Shown here: one piece after another, positions 26,562 through 36,195 of the stretch | How the letters are laid out: each line of letters starts with the position of its first letter | Numbering within the stretch: the stretch's first letter is position 1 | Translations under genes and position numbers: made by a program | Assembly (NCBI GenBank): GCA_025454755.1 | Contig: JALONV010000007.1 | Location: 1 to 56,848, forward strand | DNA from: Bacteroidales bacterium | Lineage (GTDB): Bacteria > Bacteroidota > Bacteroidia > Bacteroidales > VadinHA17 | Reading direction: 5' to 3' | Length of the DNA stretch: 56,848 nucleotides | Notes under the pieces: generated by a model | What the model saw: the letters and a program-made list of their open reading frames with translations, nothing else | Databases searched by the model: none | What the model was told of the DNA's origin: nothing

Positions 26562-28406
26562 TTATTTCTCCTCCAGAAGTTTAATGCATTTTTCTTTTAA
26601 CTCTTTTATTGTGAAAGGAAGTCCCTGCACCTTATTTATCTGGGCATATTTGAAATCCTGATATTTCATTCGCAGGTAATCGGCAAATTGTCCCATGTTA
26701 AGTTCTGCCACAACTATCTTCCTGAATTTGCTGAATGCATCATTCACATTTTTTGGCATAGGATTTATGTAGTTGAAATGGGCCAGTCCCACCTTATAGC
26801 CTTCGGACTGCAGTTCACGTACTGCTGTCATTAAATAGCCTTTTGTACCGCCCCATCCCACAACAAGAAGATCGCCTGATTCCTCTCCCCATATTTTGAG
26901 ATCGGGAATATTGTCTGCAACCTTCGCTACCTTATCAGCCCTGAATTTCACCATCATCTCATGGTTCTCAGGAATGTATGATACTGTACCTTTAAGTGTC
27001 TTTTCAAGTCCTCCTATCCGGTGTTCCAAGCCGGGAGTACCCGGGATGGCCCACGATCTTGCCAGTGTTTCACAATCCCGTTTATAAGGCAGGAACGGAA
27101 TCTCTTTTTTGTCAGCAAATGGAGGATTTATCTTTGGAAGATCCTTCATAGAAGGTATTTTCCATGGTTCAGAACCGTTGGCCAGATAGCCGTCTGTCAG
27201 AAGAAGGACCGGCGTCATATGTTCCACCGCTATCTTTGCCGCCTCAAATGCATATATGAAACAATCGGATGGGGTGCTTGCTGCAATAACCACAACCGGG
27301 CACTCTCCGTTTCTGCCATAGAGAGCCTGCATAAGGTCGGCCTGTTCGGTTTTTGTCGGCAGACCGGTTGAGGGACCGCCTCGTTGAACATTGATAACAA
27401 CTAATGGCAACTCGGCCATCACTGCAAGCCCGATTGCCTCAGATTTGAGGGCAAGTCCCGGACCTGAAGTAGAAGTAACAGCAAGGTTTCCGGCAAAGCT
27501 TGCACCGAGAGCAGTACAAATTCCGGCTATCTCATCTTCGGCCTGAAGGCTCTTAACTCCCAGATCTTTACGGGCTGCCAGTTCTTCGAGAATACCTGTA
27601 GCAGGTGTTATGGGATACGATCCGATGAAGACCTTCAATCCTGCTTTTTCTGCCGCAGCGATAATTCCCCATGCAGTAGCTGCATTGCCGCTGATATTCC
27701 TGTATGTCCCCTTAGCGATCTGTGCAGGTTCAATTTTGATTACAGGATTGAGTGCTTCGATAGTCTCGGCATAATAATAACCGGCTCTAAGGGCAACTTT
27801 ATTTGACTCTGCAATTTCAGGGTTCCTGGCAAATTTCTTATCAAAGTACTGCTCGGTGTATTTCAGCTTTCTGTCAAATAGCCAATATACCATTCCGAGG
27901 GCAAACATGTTCTTGGTCCTGAGCACTGATTTCGGATCGAGTCCGAAATCCTTCAATGCTTCTTTCACCATTGATGAAATGGGAGCAGCAATGACATTGT
28001 ATGTCTCAAGCTTTTCCTCAGAAACTGGATCGCTTTTATAACCGGCCTTTTCAATATTCTTATCAGTGAAATTGTCCTTATCAAAAATTATTGTTCCTCC
28101 CTGTTTTACCCATTTTGCATTTGCCTTCACCGCGGCAGGGTTCATTGCCACCAGGACATCGGCATAATCGCCCGGAGTATTTATTTCAGAATGTCCGAGG
28201 TGCACCTGGAAACCTGATACTCCGCCTACAGTTCCCTGTGGGGCGCGTATCTCTGCCGGGTAATCCGGGAAAGTCGACAAGTCGTTGCCAAACAACGCTG
28301 CAGTATCTGAGAACAGCGTCCCCGTAAGCTGCATGCCATCGCCCGAGTCTCCGGAGAAACGGATCACCACCTCTTCTCTTTCGATAACCTGTGAATTCTT
28401 AGTCAT
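26562..28406 (-). CDS. korA: 2-oxoacid:ferredoxin oxidoreductase, fused gamma-alpha subunit
   Basis: A 614-residue fusion. Residues 10-195 are the gamma domain (VIRFSGDSGDGMQLTG, GTVGGVSGFQVHLGHSEI). Residues 225-610 are the alpha domain with GSYPITPATGILEELA, LQAEDEIAGICTALGASFAG and the TSTSGPGLALKSEAIGLAVMAELPLV stretch. It binds the 2-oxoacid and CoA side of the active site. A perfect TAnnTTTG box (TAATTTTG, minus strand 28474-28467) lies about 60 bases upstream of the ATG and is a likely korAB promoter. Confidence 0.93.
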   Translation of the reverse strand: MTKNSQVIEREEVVIRFSGDSGDGMQLTGTLFSDTAALFGNDLSTFPDYPAEIRAPQGTVGGVSGFQVHLGHSEINTPGDYADVLVAMNPAAVKANAKWVKQGGTIIFDKDNFTDKNIEKAGYKSDPVSEEKLETYNVIAAPISSMVKEALKDFGLDPKSVLRTKNMFALGMVYWLFDRKLKYTEQYFDKKFARNPEIAESNKVALRAGYYYAETIEALNPVIKIEPAQIAKGTYRNISGNAATAWGIIAAAEKAGLKVFIGSYPITPATGILEELAARKDLGVKSLQAEDEIAGICTALGASFAGNLAVTSTSGPGLALKSEAIGLAVMAELPLVVINVQRGGPSTGLPTKTEQADLMQALYGRNGECPVVVIAASTPSDCFIYAFEAAKIAVEHMTPVLLLTDGYLANGSEPWKIPSMKDLPKINPPFADKKEIPFLPYKRDCETLARSWAIPGTPGLEHRIGGLEKTLKGTVSYIPENHEMMVKFRADKVAKVADNIPDLKIWGEESGDLLVVGWGGTKGYLMTAVRELQSEGYKVGLAHFNYINPMPKNVNDAFSKFRKIVVAELNMGQFADYLRMKYQDFKYAQINKVQGLPFTIKELKEKCIKLLEEK

Positions 28407-28542
28407 GATGGATAGTAATATTAATTATGGGGCATTTTTATTCTAAGTCAAATGCTTAACGAAATACAAAATTAGTCTTTTATACTTCGAAAAAAACTAT
28501 ATCAGTTGACAATGTATATGATTTTGATCATGCCCCGGAGAG

Positions 28543-29340
28543 TCAGCTCCAGATATCAGCCTTTTTCAGGTTGATTTCCCCTTCGAAAAACATCCTTGCG
28601 ATCTTCTCAAAATAAGGAGTATAGTCGGAGATGAAGAACTGGTCTTTTAACTTGTCCCCCATATTCAGAAGATCATTCTTTTCAAGGTTCTCCCTGAGTG
28701 CTTCCGCGACAATCCTTGCTGAATCCACAATGTCGATATTGAAATTAAAGATCTTGCTGATCTGGTTTTTGATTATCGGGTAATGTGTGCATCCAAGTAT
28801 CAGTGCCTGTATGCCTTTGAGCGAGGGGTCGGAAAGATATGTCCGGATTATTGCATTACTTATGTCATCGAATATGAATCCTTCTTCAATCATAGGGACC
28901 AGCAGAGGAGTTGCCAGCGAAACTACCGTTGTTTCACCTGTCCTATTCTTAATCTTGTTCTCATAGGTCCCCGAACTGATGGTCCGTTTTGTTCCAATAA
29001 CGCCGATCCGTTCATAATGTTTTGTAGCCAGATAATCGACGACAGGATTAATGACGTCTATCAGGATGGTCTGGCTGAATTCCTTTTTCAGAATATCGAA
29101 AGCAGATGCTGAGGCTGAATTACAAGCCACCAGCACTACTTTTACATTATGTTCCAGGAGGAATTCAGTTATTTTACGAGAGTATAGTTTAATTGATTCT
29201 GCAGACTTATCTCCATATGGCAGGTGGGCAGTATCTCCAAAATAAATAATGCTTTCGCCAGGCAGTATCTGTTTGATGGCATGTGCCACAGTCAGGCCTC
29301 CTACTCCGGAATCAAAAATACCAATCGGTCTTTCTTTCAA
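28543..29340 (-). CDS. murI: Glutamate racemase
   Basis: A 265-residue MurI, which makes D-glutamate for peptidoglycan. The motifs are GIFDSGVGGLTVAHAI, the first catalytic Cys C73 in VACNSASA, the YFGDTAHLPYG loop, and the second catalytic Cys C184 in LGCTHYPII. Length is normal. A strong terminator at 29354-29390 separates it from the upstream ompH gene on the same strand, so murI needs its own promoter or read-through, yet only 13 bases separate the terminator from the ATG. Confidence 0.95.
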   Translation of the reverse strand: MKERPIGIFDSGVGGLTVAHAIKQILPGESIIYFGDTAHLPYGDKSAESIKLYSRKITEFLLEHNVKVVLVACNSASASAFDILKKEFSQTILIDVINPVVDYLATKHYERIGVIGTKRTISSGTYENKIKNRTGETTVVSLATPLLVPMIEEGFIFDDISNAIIRTYLSDPSLKGIQALILGCTHYPIIKNQISKIFNFNIDIVDSARIVAEALRENLEKNDLLNMGDKLKDQFFISDYTPYFEKIARMFFEGEINLKKADIWS

Positions 29341-29353
29341 TGGATATTTGTAT

Positions 29354-29390
29354 TAAAAAAATGACCATCGGCCAGCTGGCGGATGGTCAT
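29354..29390 (-). terminator. Strong intrinsic terminator after the ompH genes
   Basis: Read on the minus strand, arms ATGACCATC and GATGGTCAT (29390-29382 and 29369-29361) pair perfectly around an inner GCCAG/CTGGC stem, followed at once by seven T residues. It lies 19 bases past the stop of the ompH gene at 29409 and is a textbook intrinsic terminator for the bamA-ompH-ompH transcript. Confidence 0.9.
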
Positions 29391-29408
29391 CGGTATCTTA
29401 AAATAAGT

Positions 29409-29921
29409 TTATTTAATGCCTAGTTTTGCCTTTGCAAGAGACATTATGTTTATGCTCTTTGTCTCATCAAAATAGAGCAATACTCCGCTTCCCACATCAA
29501 ATACATAAACAAAGCCGTTCTCTTTGCTTACTTCTTTTATGGCCTTGTCGACCTTTTCCTGTATAGGTCTGAATAATTCAGCCTGTTTGTTCTGAAGCTG
29601 TTCCTGAGCATTGGACTGGAAATCCTGCATCCTTTTATTCAGATCGATGATTTCCTGTTCCTTTGTCTGCTTTACTATATCTGTCCAGTTTTTATTGTCT
29701 TTTGTATATGCATCATTCTTATTATTCAGCTCCACCGACATCAGTTCAAGTGCATTCACCAGTTCCTGACGGAATTTTTCAAGTTTGACGGTTGCCGAAT
29801 CAAATTCAGGCATGGCCTGGACCAGTTCATTGCCATTAATATGTCCGAATTTAAGGTTCTGCGAGTATCCGGCAGATGCCGCAAAGACCACAAGAGCTGC
29901 AATAGCTATAAATCTTTTCAT
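29409..29921 (-). CDS. OmpH/Skp-family periplasmic chaperone
   Basis: A 170-residue exported protein with a signal peptide (residues 1-20) followed by LKFGHINGNELVQAMPEFDSA, the usual start of the Skp/OmpH fold. A long coiled coil (about 45-120) contains many Lys, Gln and Glu residues, and the C-terminal strand region is VYVFDVGSGVLLYF. Skp-type chaperones hold unfolded outer membrane proteins on the way to BamA, and bamA lies two genes upstream. The nearest paralogue is immediately upstream (29957-30472). It is the last gene before the terminator. Confidence 0.9.
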   Translation of the reverse strand: MKRFIAIAALVVFAASAGYSQNLKFGHINGNELVQAMPEFDSATVKLEKFRQELVNALELMSVELNNKNDAYTKDNKNWTDIVKQTKEQEIIDLNKRMQDFQSNAQEQLQNKQAELFRPIQEKVDKAIKEVSKENGFVYVFDVGSGVLLYFDETKSINIMSLAKAKLGIK

Positions 29922-29956
29922 TTCAATAGTTTTATTTATTATGCAAAAGTAATTAT

Positions 29957-30472
29957 TTAATTGTTAATACCTAATTTTTCAAGTACCTGATCACTAATAT
30001 CATACTTGGGATTAGCAAACAGGATATTTCCGCCTGAAGCAGTGTCGAAAATAACTGCATAGCTGCCTTCCACGGCAATATCTTTTATTGCCTTCAGGAT
30101 CTCGTCCTGGACAGGTTTCACGAGTTCTTCCCTTTTCTTAAAGAGTTCCCCTTCCATCCCGAAATATTTATTCTGAAGATCCTTCATCTCTTTTTCCTTT
30201 GCGATGATTGCCTCTTCTCTTTTTGTTTTCATATCCTGTGAAAGAAGCGGGGCTTCGTTCTGATATGATTTATACATCTGTTCGACAACTGCATAGCCGT
30301 CTGCAACTTCTTTCTCCCACTGTTCCGAAAGCTTGTCGAGCTGCTCCTGAGCAGTAGTAAATGCGGGTATATTTTTCCTGATATAGTCAGAATCGACAAA
30401 TGCATATTTCTGTGCCACAGCTAAAGCTGAGGTCAGAATGAAGAATCCTATAATTAAAACTGCTTTTTTCAT
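29957..30472 (-). CDS. OmpH/Skp-family periplasmic chaperone
   Basis: A 171-residue paralogue with a signal peptide ending at about AVAQ. The mature part begins KYAFVDSDYIRKNIPAF and continues as a Lys/Glu-rich coiled coil (residues 45-115). I use the ATG at 30472: an in-frame ATG at 30493 would put seven residues before the signal peptide and overlap the bamA stop (30494). It follows bamA directly and should be cotranscribed. Two tandem OmpH genes after bamA is the common Bacteroidetes arrangement. Confidence 0.9.
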   Translation of the reverse strand: MKKAVLIIGFFILTSALAVAQKYAFVDSDYIRKNIPAFTTAQEQLDKLSEQWEKEVADGYAVVEQMYKSYQNEAPLLSQDMKTKREEAIIAKEKEMKDLQNKYFGMEGELFKKREELVKPVQDEILKAIKDIAVEGSYAVIFDTASGGNILFANPKYDISDQVLEKLGINN

Positions 30473-30493
30473 GATCGTTGATTTAATGTTCAT

Positions 30494-33013
30494 TTAAAAT
30501 TGTTGACCTATTACAAAGTGAAATTGTGAGTGATTTGCGCCGGATTCGCCTGTCATCACATCATCAAATCCATAACCCCAGTCTATCCCCAGGAGACCGA
30601 ACATCGGGAGATTTGCTCTAAGCCCTAAACCAGCAGAGCGGGGCATCTTGAAGGGATTAAATTCATTGAGTTTATACCAGGCTCTTCCTGATTCAAGGAA
30701 GGCGAGTCCGTATATTGTTGCCTGCTGATTAAGCGATATAGGATACCTGAGTTCAAAAGTCAGCTTTGAATAAACGTTACCTGCCGACGATCTTGAAGTG
30801 GCATCGGTTGGAGTAAGCGATCCGTTAGTATAACCCCTGAGGGCGATCACTTCCCGTCCGTAGAAGCTGTATCCTGTCATGCCATCGCCGCCAACATAAA
30901 AGTTCTCGAATGGTGAAGGGCCTATATCCTTGTTGTAGTAGCCGAGATAACCGAATCCAAAGCGGACATTCAGAATAAGCTTGTCATTCTTGGATACCGG
31001 GAAATAATAATCTGCCTTGAATGTCCATTTGTGGAATTCGATCCATTTGTATCTTTCATCCGCTTTCATTTCAGGATCGGACATATCTTTTCCACTTATA
31101 GAGCTATAAGGAGGAGTTGCCTGTATTGAAAAAGTGAATGATGATCCGCTTCTCGGGTAGATAAGGTTGGGACTTGTGGAGAACCGTGTAAGCTTAAGGT
31201 TCAGACTCAGGAGATTAGATTGACCTTCAGTAAAGAGAAAACTCTGCAAATAAGAGTAATTATTAAGGTCGTATTTTGAATAGGACAGTTCACCGTAAAT
31301 TGAGAAATAATCGTCCGGCCACTGAAGTCTCTTGCCAAGTCCTAATGACACTCCGTCAATAATCATAGAATTGTAGTTCTCAGCCGTCTTCTTGCTGCCA
31401 TTAGTCATGATCGACCTGTAAAGTGAAACTGAGAATGTATTGTTTTTCTTTCCGCCCAGCCAGGGTTCTACAAATGAGATATTATAAGACTGATAAACTC
31501 GTCCGTTCGATTGTGCCCTTATGCTTAATGACTGGCCGTCACCTGAAGGATAGGGTCTCCATTCATTAAGCTTAAAGAAGTTACGCATGGCGAAATTATT
31601 GAACCTTACCCCCACAGAACCTACCAGCATGCCTGCTCCCCAGCCTCCCGAAATTTCGAACTGGTCGTTAGCTTTCTCTTCAAGCTGATAGAGCAGATCC
31701 ACTGTCCCGTTAGTCTGGTCCTGCATTGGAGTAGGATTAATTTTCTCAGGATCAAAATGACCAAGCACACCAAGCTGACGGATAGACCTTATAATCTTTT
31801 CCTTGCTGAAAAGGTCGCCAGGGAGAGTATAGAGTTCCCTTCTGGCAACATGTTCATTTGTACGTGTATTGCCGGTTATAAATATGTCGTTTATATAGGC
31901 CTGGTCGCCCTCGAATATCCTGATCTCCAGATCGATAGAATCACCTTCAACCTTTGCCTCAACAGGATTAAGATTGGAGAACAGATATCCGTGATCGAGG
32001 TAAAGATTGCTTACAGCATCTTCAGCTCCGCTGCTGCCATTAAGCCTGTCGAGAATGAGCGACTGATTATAGACTGATCCCTTCTTAACATTGAATACCC
32101 TGTCGAGATCCTCTTTCAGGTAAACACTGTTGCCTACCCATTTTACATCTCTGAGGAAATACTGATTGCCTTCCTCTATCCTTAAAAGAATTCCAACACG
32201 GTCTTCGGAAATGTTGTACATCGAGTCGGAGAAGATCGTGAAATCCCTGAATCCGTTGTCATTATAGAATGTCGTCAGTTTATCCTTATCCTCCTCATAT
32301 TTTTCGGCGATATATTTTGAAGCCTTGAAGAAATTAATGTTCTTCTCCTTTGTTCCCTTCAGCTGACGACGGAGTTTTCCTTCCTTGTAACTTTCATTGC
32401 CAATGAAAGTCAACTCGCCTATTTTAACCTTCTCTTTCTTATCGATATTGATATAAAGGATAATATTATTAGGCTGGTCAGGATCATCTTTCTGAATAAA
32501 TTCAACAGTTGTGTTCAGAAATCCCTTTTCAATATAATGGTCGCGTATTATCTTCTGGGTGTTATTCAGAATATAGGAAGTTACCTGGGAGCCTATGGGA
32601 AGATTTATCTTTTCATTAAGATCCTGAGATTCGGAATCTCTTATCCCATTGAGTTTGACTGCAGAGATCCTTGGTCTTTCCTGAAGAAAAATATCGAGAA
32701 AAACAGTATCGGAATTTATTGAGACTATAGACATCCTGACATCAGAAAAGAGTCCCTGCTGCCATAATCTCTGAACAGCTCTGGTGACATGGTCGCCTGG
32801 AATCGTAACTTCCTGCCCTACTCTCAATCCTGAAATTCCGATAAGCGCATTGACATCCAGGTACCTTACGCCTGATATGGAAACACCTCCGATAATATAA
32901 TCTCCCTCATTTGAAAAATCGTAAATTTCCTGTGGTTGCTGGCCGCTGATTGAAATAGATCCCCATACCAGAAAAAGTACAGCAATAATCCTATTTAATA
33001 TTCTTCTCCTCAT
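30494..33013 (-). CDS. bamA: Outer membrane protein assembly factor BamA
   Basis: An 839-residue Omp85 protein: signal peptide (1-24), POTRA repeats (about 36-445), then a 16-strand barrel to the C-terminal Phe. Barrel marks include the ALRGYTNGS loop, the counterpart of the VRGF/Y motif on L6, and the final ...FVIGQQF strand, which fits a Bam signature with a terminal aromatic residue. BamA inserts beta-barrel proteins in the outer membrane, including the many barrels coded nearby. It lies seven bases after uppS and 22 before the first ompH gene, in one operon. Confidence 0.95.
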   Translation of the reverse strand: MRRRILNRIIAVLFLVWGSISISGQQPQEIYDFSNEGDYIIGGVSISGVRYLDVNALIGISGLRVGQEVTIPGDHVTRAVQRLWQQGLFSDVRMSIVSINSDTVFLDIFLQERPRISAVKLNGIRDSESQDLNEKINLPIGSQVTSYILNNTQKIIRDHYIEKGFLNTTVEFIQKDDPDQPNNIILYINIDKKEKVKIGELTFIGNESYKEGKLRRQLKGTKEKNINFFKASKYIAEKYEEDKDKLTTFYNDNGFRDFTIFSDSMYNISEDRVGILLRIEEGNQYFLRDVKWVGNSVYLKEDLDRVFNVKKGSVYNQSLILDRLNGSSGAEDAVSNLYLDHGYLFSNLNPVEAKVEGDSIDLEIRIFEGDQAYINDIFITGNTRTNEHVARRELYTLPGDLFSKEKIIRSIRQLGVLGHFDPEKINPTPMQDQTNGTVDLLYQLEEKANDQFEISGGWGAGMLVGSVGVRFNNFAMRNFFKLNEWRPYPSGDGQSLSIRAQSNGRVYQSYNISFVEPWLGGKKNNTFSVSLYRSIMTNGSKKTAENYNSMIIDGVSLGLGKRLQWPDDYFSIYGELSYSKYDLNNYSYLQSFLFTEGQSNLLSLNLKLTRFSTSPNLIYPRSGSSFTFSIQATPPYSSISGKDMSDPEMKADERYKWIEFHKWTFKADYYFPVSKNDKLILNVRFGFGYLGYYNKDIGPSPFENFYVGGDGMTGYSFYGREVIALRGYTNGSLTPTDATSRSSAGNVYSKLTFELRYPISLNQQATIYGLAFLESGRAWYKLNEFNPFKMPRSAGLGLRANLPMFGLLGIDWGYGFDDVMTGESGANHSQFHFVIGQQF

Positions 33014-33019
33014 TAACTC

Positions 33020-33766
33020 TTATTTTTCCAAAACCTGTTCACTTGTTTTTCCGAACCTTCTTTCTCTGTTTTGGAAGTCAATTATTGCGCTATACAAATC
33101 TTCCTTACCAAAATCAGGCCAAAGTTTTTCCGTAAAATATAATTCCGAATAAGCAAGCTGCCATAAAAGGAAATTGCTTATTCTCAATTCACCGCTTGTC
33201 CTGATCATCAGATCGGGATCCGGTACACCATGGGTCGAGAGATATTTCTCGAATTCAATTTCATTTATTGATTCAAGGTTGAGGGCTCCGCTCTTTACTT
33301 CCGAGGCAATTTTTCTTGCTGCCCCTGTAATTTCCCAGCGCGAGCTATAGCTCAGCGCAACCACAAGATTCATGCCCGTTGATCCTGATGTCAGTCTTAT
33401 TGTTTCAAATAATCTCTCTCTTACATCACCGGCAAGCCTGTCAAAATCACCAACAGATGTTAGCTTTATATTGTTTTTCAGCAATGTGTCAGTTTCATTA
33501 TTAAGCGACTGAACCATAATACCCATCAATGCGGAAACCTCATCATCAGGCCTTCCCCAGTTTTCGGTAGAGAATGCATAAAGTGTCAGGTATCTGATTC
33601 CGAGCTCAGCTGATGCCTCAATAATCTTCCTTACAGCTTCAACGCCCTGCTGATGGCCAAAGATCCTGTCCTTGCCGTGCTGCATAGCCCATCTCCCATT
33701 GCCATCCATGATTACGGCAATATGTACCGGGAGTTTTTGGGTATCAATTTTTTCACGCAATGACAT
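33020..33766 (-). CDS. uppS: Isoprenyl (undecaprenyl) diphosphate synthase
   Basis: A 248-residue cis-prenyltransferase. HIAVIMDGNGRWAMQ holds the catalytic Asp D21; then come GHQQGVEAV, LTLYAFSTENWGRP and the C-terminal DPDLMIRTSGELRISNFLLWQLAYSE motif. It makes undecaprenyl diphosphate, the lipid carrier for peptidoglycan and surface glycans. The position between the barrel gene (three bases upstream) and bamA (seven downstream) indicates one operon for envelope synthesis. Confidence 0.96.
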   Translation of the reverse strand: MSLREKIDTQKLPVHIAVIMDGNGRWAMQHGKDRIFGHQQGVEAVRKIIEASAELGIRYLTLYAFSTENWGRPDDEVSALMGIMVQSLNNETDTLLKNNIKLTSVGDFDRLAGDVRERLFETIRLTSGSTGMNLVVALSYSSRWEITGAARKIASEVKSGALNLESINEIEFEKYLSTHGVPDPDLMIRTSGELRISNFLLWQLAYSELYFTEKLWPDFGKEDLYSAIIDFQNRERRFGKTSEQVLEK

Positions 33767-33769
33767 AAT

Positions 33770-34447
33770 CTATCGCTTTCTTTTTCCATCCACATCCTCA
33801 TAAGCCGGACAGCCAGCCAGCTTATTATAAATCTTCCAGGTAAAAGCTATACCTGCAAATGAATACCAGTCATTATTATGGAGCCAGCCGTAATCAGCCT
33901 GAGCAACCATATCTTTCAGGCCGTCAAAGTTATCATAAAAAGTCTTACGAAAACCATATTCTGCTTCCAGTCCCATATTTTTATAAATATTGACTTTAAT
34001 TCCTCCGGAGAAGGGTATCACAGGCTGGAATGAGAAGGCTGTTGAGTTGATAACTGCAACACCGACTCCTGCCGCAAAATAAGGCGACCAATCCCATAGC
34101 TTCCCTGCAGTGGTATATGGCAGGAAATTAAATTCAAACTGGATTGCCAGTTCTCCCGTAATTCCTGTAAATGAGGCAGCCCTGGTTGTCTGGAATGTGT
34201 TATTGAAATCAAGGTCATTACCTCTCAATCCTCCTGCTAAAATATCAGCCCGGATAGCATGTCGCGGGTGCAGGTTATAGCGATAGAAAAAACCGGCTGC
34301 AGGAAGCGGTGAATACATTAGTCTCGAAGGATTTATGTCACCTATGTATGATGAGACCCCCCCCAGAATACCATAATCGGCATTGCGCTGCCCCGCTGCA
34401 ATAAGAGAAAGGCTTAAAGACAAGAGAATCCAAGGTATTCTTTTCAT
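33770..34447 (-). CDS. Small outer membrane beta-barrel protein (DUF6089-like)
   Basis: A 225-residue exported protein with a signal peptide (1-19), then RNADYGILGGVSSYIGDINPSR, which resembles the family I know as DUF6089, found beside uppS/bamA in Bacteroidetes. The rest alternates polar and aromatic strands (YSPLPAAGFFYRYNL, SPYFAAGVGVAVI, IAFTWKIYNKL), suggesting an eight-stranded barrel. Function unknown. The second barrel gene is 21 bases upstream and the two may be distant paralogues. Confidence 0.78.
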   Translation of the reverse strand: MKRIPWILLSLSLSLIAAGQRNADYGILGGVSSYIGDINPSRLMYSPLPAAGFFYRYNLHPRHAIRADILAGGLRGNDLDFNNTFQTTRAASFTGITGELAIQFEFNFLPYTTAGKLWDWSPYFAAGVGVAVINSTAFSFQPVIPFSGGIKVNIYKNMGLEAEYGFRKTFYDNFDGLKDMVAQADYGWLHNNDWYSFAGIAFTWKIYNKLAGCPAYEDVDGKRKR

Positions 34448-34468
34448 TAAAACTGATCCCGTTCATTA

Positions 34469-35215
34469 TCATCTGAAACGGGGCAACCCGTTAGGCCCTG
34501 TTTTCAGCTTATATGTGAGTGTAAGATTTAAAAAATAATAAACGTCGTTAGCCTTGGAATATTGTGAAGAATAACCGTCGAGATAATCAGTGAATGTATA
34601 CCTTCCTCCCACTTCGACTCCGAAATTCAAGTTTGGCGAATAAATGAGAGTGGCACCAAGTCCGGCAGGTATTACAGGAGTGAAACCGCTGCTCTTCATT
34701 CCATGTGAAACCAGTTCGTCGTTGCCATTAACCCAGAATGCTGCGCCTCCGATACCGCCAAAGGCATAGAAATCGAGTGACTTAAGCAGGTGAAAAATAA
34801 ATGATTCTTTGCGCCGGATAAAAAGATAACTGTTTTCGGAATAGTTCTTAATGAAGTAGTATTCACCCATGATGGCTGGTTCAAAGATAGACGTTGTGGC
34901 TTCCATGTTTCTTTCTTCATTAGATCCTCTGGCGTCAGAAGCATGAAATAAGGCATATGTCAGACTTACCCGTGCATTAACCGTACGGGTAATTCTGTAT
35001 TTCACGTTTCCGTTTATATCAAACCTTGTTTGCCTGTAGTTCATATCCTTTAATCCCAGGATATTCTTGGTTGGAGTAAAGCCTCCAATATCACCAAAGA
35101 AAAATGACGGGCCAACCCCTGCGGTAGCTTCCCATCTTCTCATCTTCCAGAGCTGGGAATGAGAAAGCGGAGCTGCAAGACAAATTATCAATAGGACTAA
35201 AATGGACCGCTTCAT
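34469..35215 (-). CDS. Outer membrane beta-barrel protein (DUF6089-like)
   Basis: A 248-residue protein with a signal peptide ending near SHSQ. I choose the ATG at 35215; an in-frame ATG at 35275 would add 20 residues ahead of the signal peptide. The mature part opens RRWEATAGVGPSFFFGDIGGF and continues as alternating strands to LTLTYKLKTG. It looks like a small porin-like barrel of unknown role, in the same operon as the next barrel gene, uppS and bamA. A 141-base gap separates it from nadK upstream. Confidence 0.78.
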   Translation of the reverse strand: MKRSILVLLIICLAAPLSHSQLWKMRRWEATAGVGPSFFFGDIGGFTPTKNILGLKDMNYRQTRFDINGNVKYRITRTVNARVSLTYALFHASDARGSNEERNMEATTSIFEPAIMGEYYFIKNYSENSYLFIRRKESFIFHLLKSLDFYAFGGIGGAAFWVNGNDELVSHGMKSSGFTPVIPAGLGATLIYSPNLNFGVEVGGRYTFTDYLDGYSSQYSKANDVYYFLNLTLTYKLKTGPNGLPRFR

Positions 35216-35356
35216 GATAAAACCTGTTTGTTGATGATACAAATATATATAATTAATTGATAATGCGTTTGGCAATAAAGAGATACAAAATTAACCAAAT
35301 AATCTCATCTTGCTATAATGCTGTCTGGCTCTATAAGTTAAAGTTTTCATAAACTT

Positions 35357-36190
35357 CTAATTCCTTCTGTCGACACCCCACATAAGCCTGTTCCTCAGTG
35401 TGCTGTAAAAATCCCTCCCTGAAAGCATTACTGTCTTTAATTTTGTTGCTGATCTTGCTATATGAATTTCCTCTTTGACCGGCAGACGCCTGAATCTGAA
35501 ATCACATGTTACGAGGTATTCTTCAGCTCTTGCCTCCATAACCATTTTAAGCCTGCTGTTACCAGAAACAAGGATAGGCCTGATTGTCAGGTTGTGAGGA
35601 GCAACAGGCGAAATAATAATACTCTCATCCCCGGGTGACAATATCGGGCCTCCGACGCTCAGATTATAGGCTGTTGAACCTGTTGCAGTAGAGATAATAA
35701 GACCATCGGCCCAGTAAGTATTCAGGAAAACATCATCGACATAGACATGGATAGTTATCATGCTCAGGTTTGCTTTCTGGATCGTTATCTCATTAAGAGC
35801 AATACCTGATTGATTATCAAATAGTTGTGGAGGTCTTATGATCTCCAGCATTGAACGTTCCACAATTTCATAATCATTTCTGCAAAGCTGATCAACTGAT
35901 TTGTCTATCTCTTCACCGGGTATATTGGCCAGAAATCCCATTCTTCCTGTATTAACACCGGCCACAGGAATGCCGAGATCCTTAACCTTCAGTACTGTTT
36001 CAAGGAAAGTTCCGTCACCACCCACACTGAACACAAGATCTGGCAATCCGGTGAGAGGTGTTGATTCCTCACCCTTATGGTAAAGCTGAACCTGAATGCC
36101 GCGAAGGTCTAGCTCCTTAACAAGTCTTTCTACTCCATCTCTGGTTTTTACGTTATTATCCTTGCTGTATATGGCAACTTTCTTCAGCAT
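35357..36190 (-). CDS. nadK: NAD kinase
   Basis: A 277-residue NadK, which phosphorylates NAD to NADP. The GGDG motif is in FSVGGDGTFLETV (about 54-66), followed by GVNTGRMGFLANI, the NE motif in LNEITI, and the SVGGPILSPG/ISPVAPH block of the C-terminal domain. Length is normal. It lies five bases downstream of the CBS-domain gene on the same strand, probably in one transcript. Confidence 0.95.
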   Translation of the reverse strand: MLKKVAIYSKDNNVKTRDGVERLVKELDLRGIQVQLYHKGEESTPLTGLPDLVFSVGGDGTFLETVLKVKDLGIPVAGVNTGRMGFLANIPGEEIDKSVDQLCRNDYEIVERSMLEIIRPPQLFDNQSGIALNEITIQKANLSMITIHVYVDDVFLNTYWADGLIISTATGSTAYNLSVGGPILSPGDESIIISPVAPHNLTIRPILVSGNSRLKMVMEARAEEYLVTCDFRFRRLPVKEEIHIARSATKLKTVMLSGRDFYSTLRNRLMWGVDRRN

Positions 36191-36195
36191 AGCAT

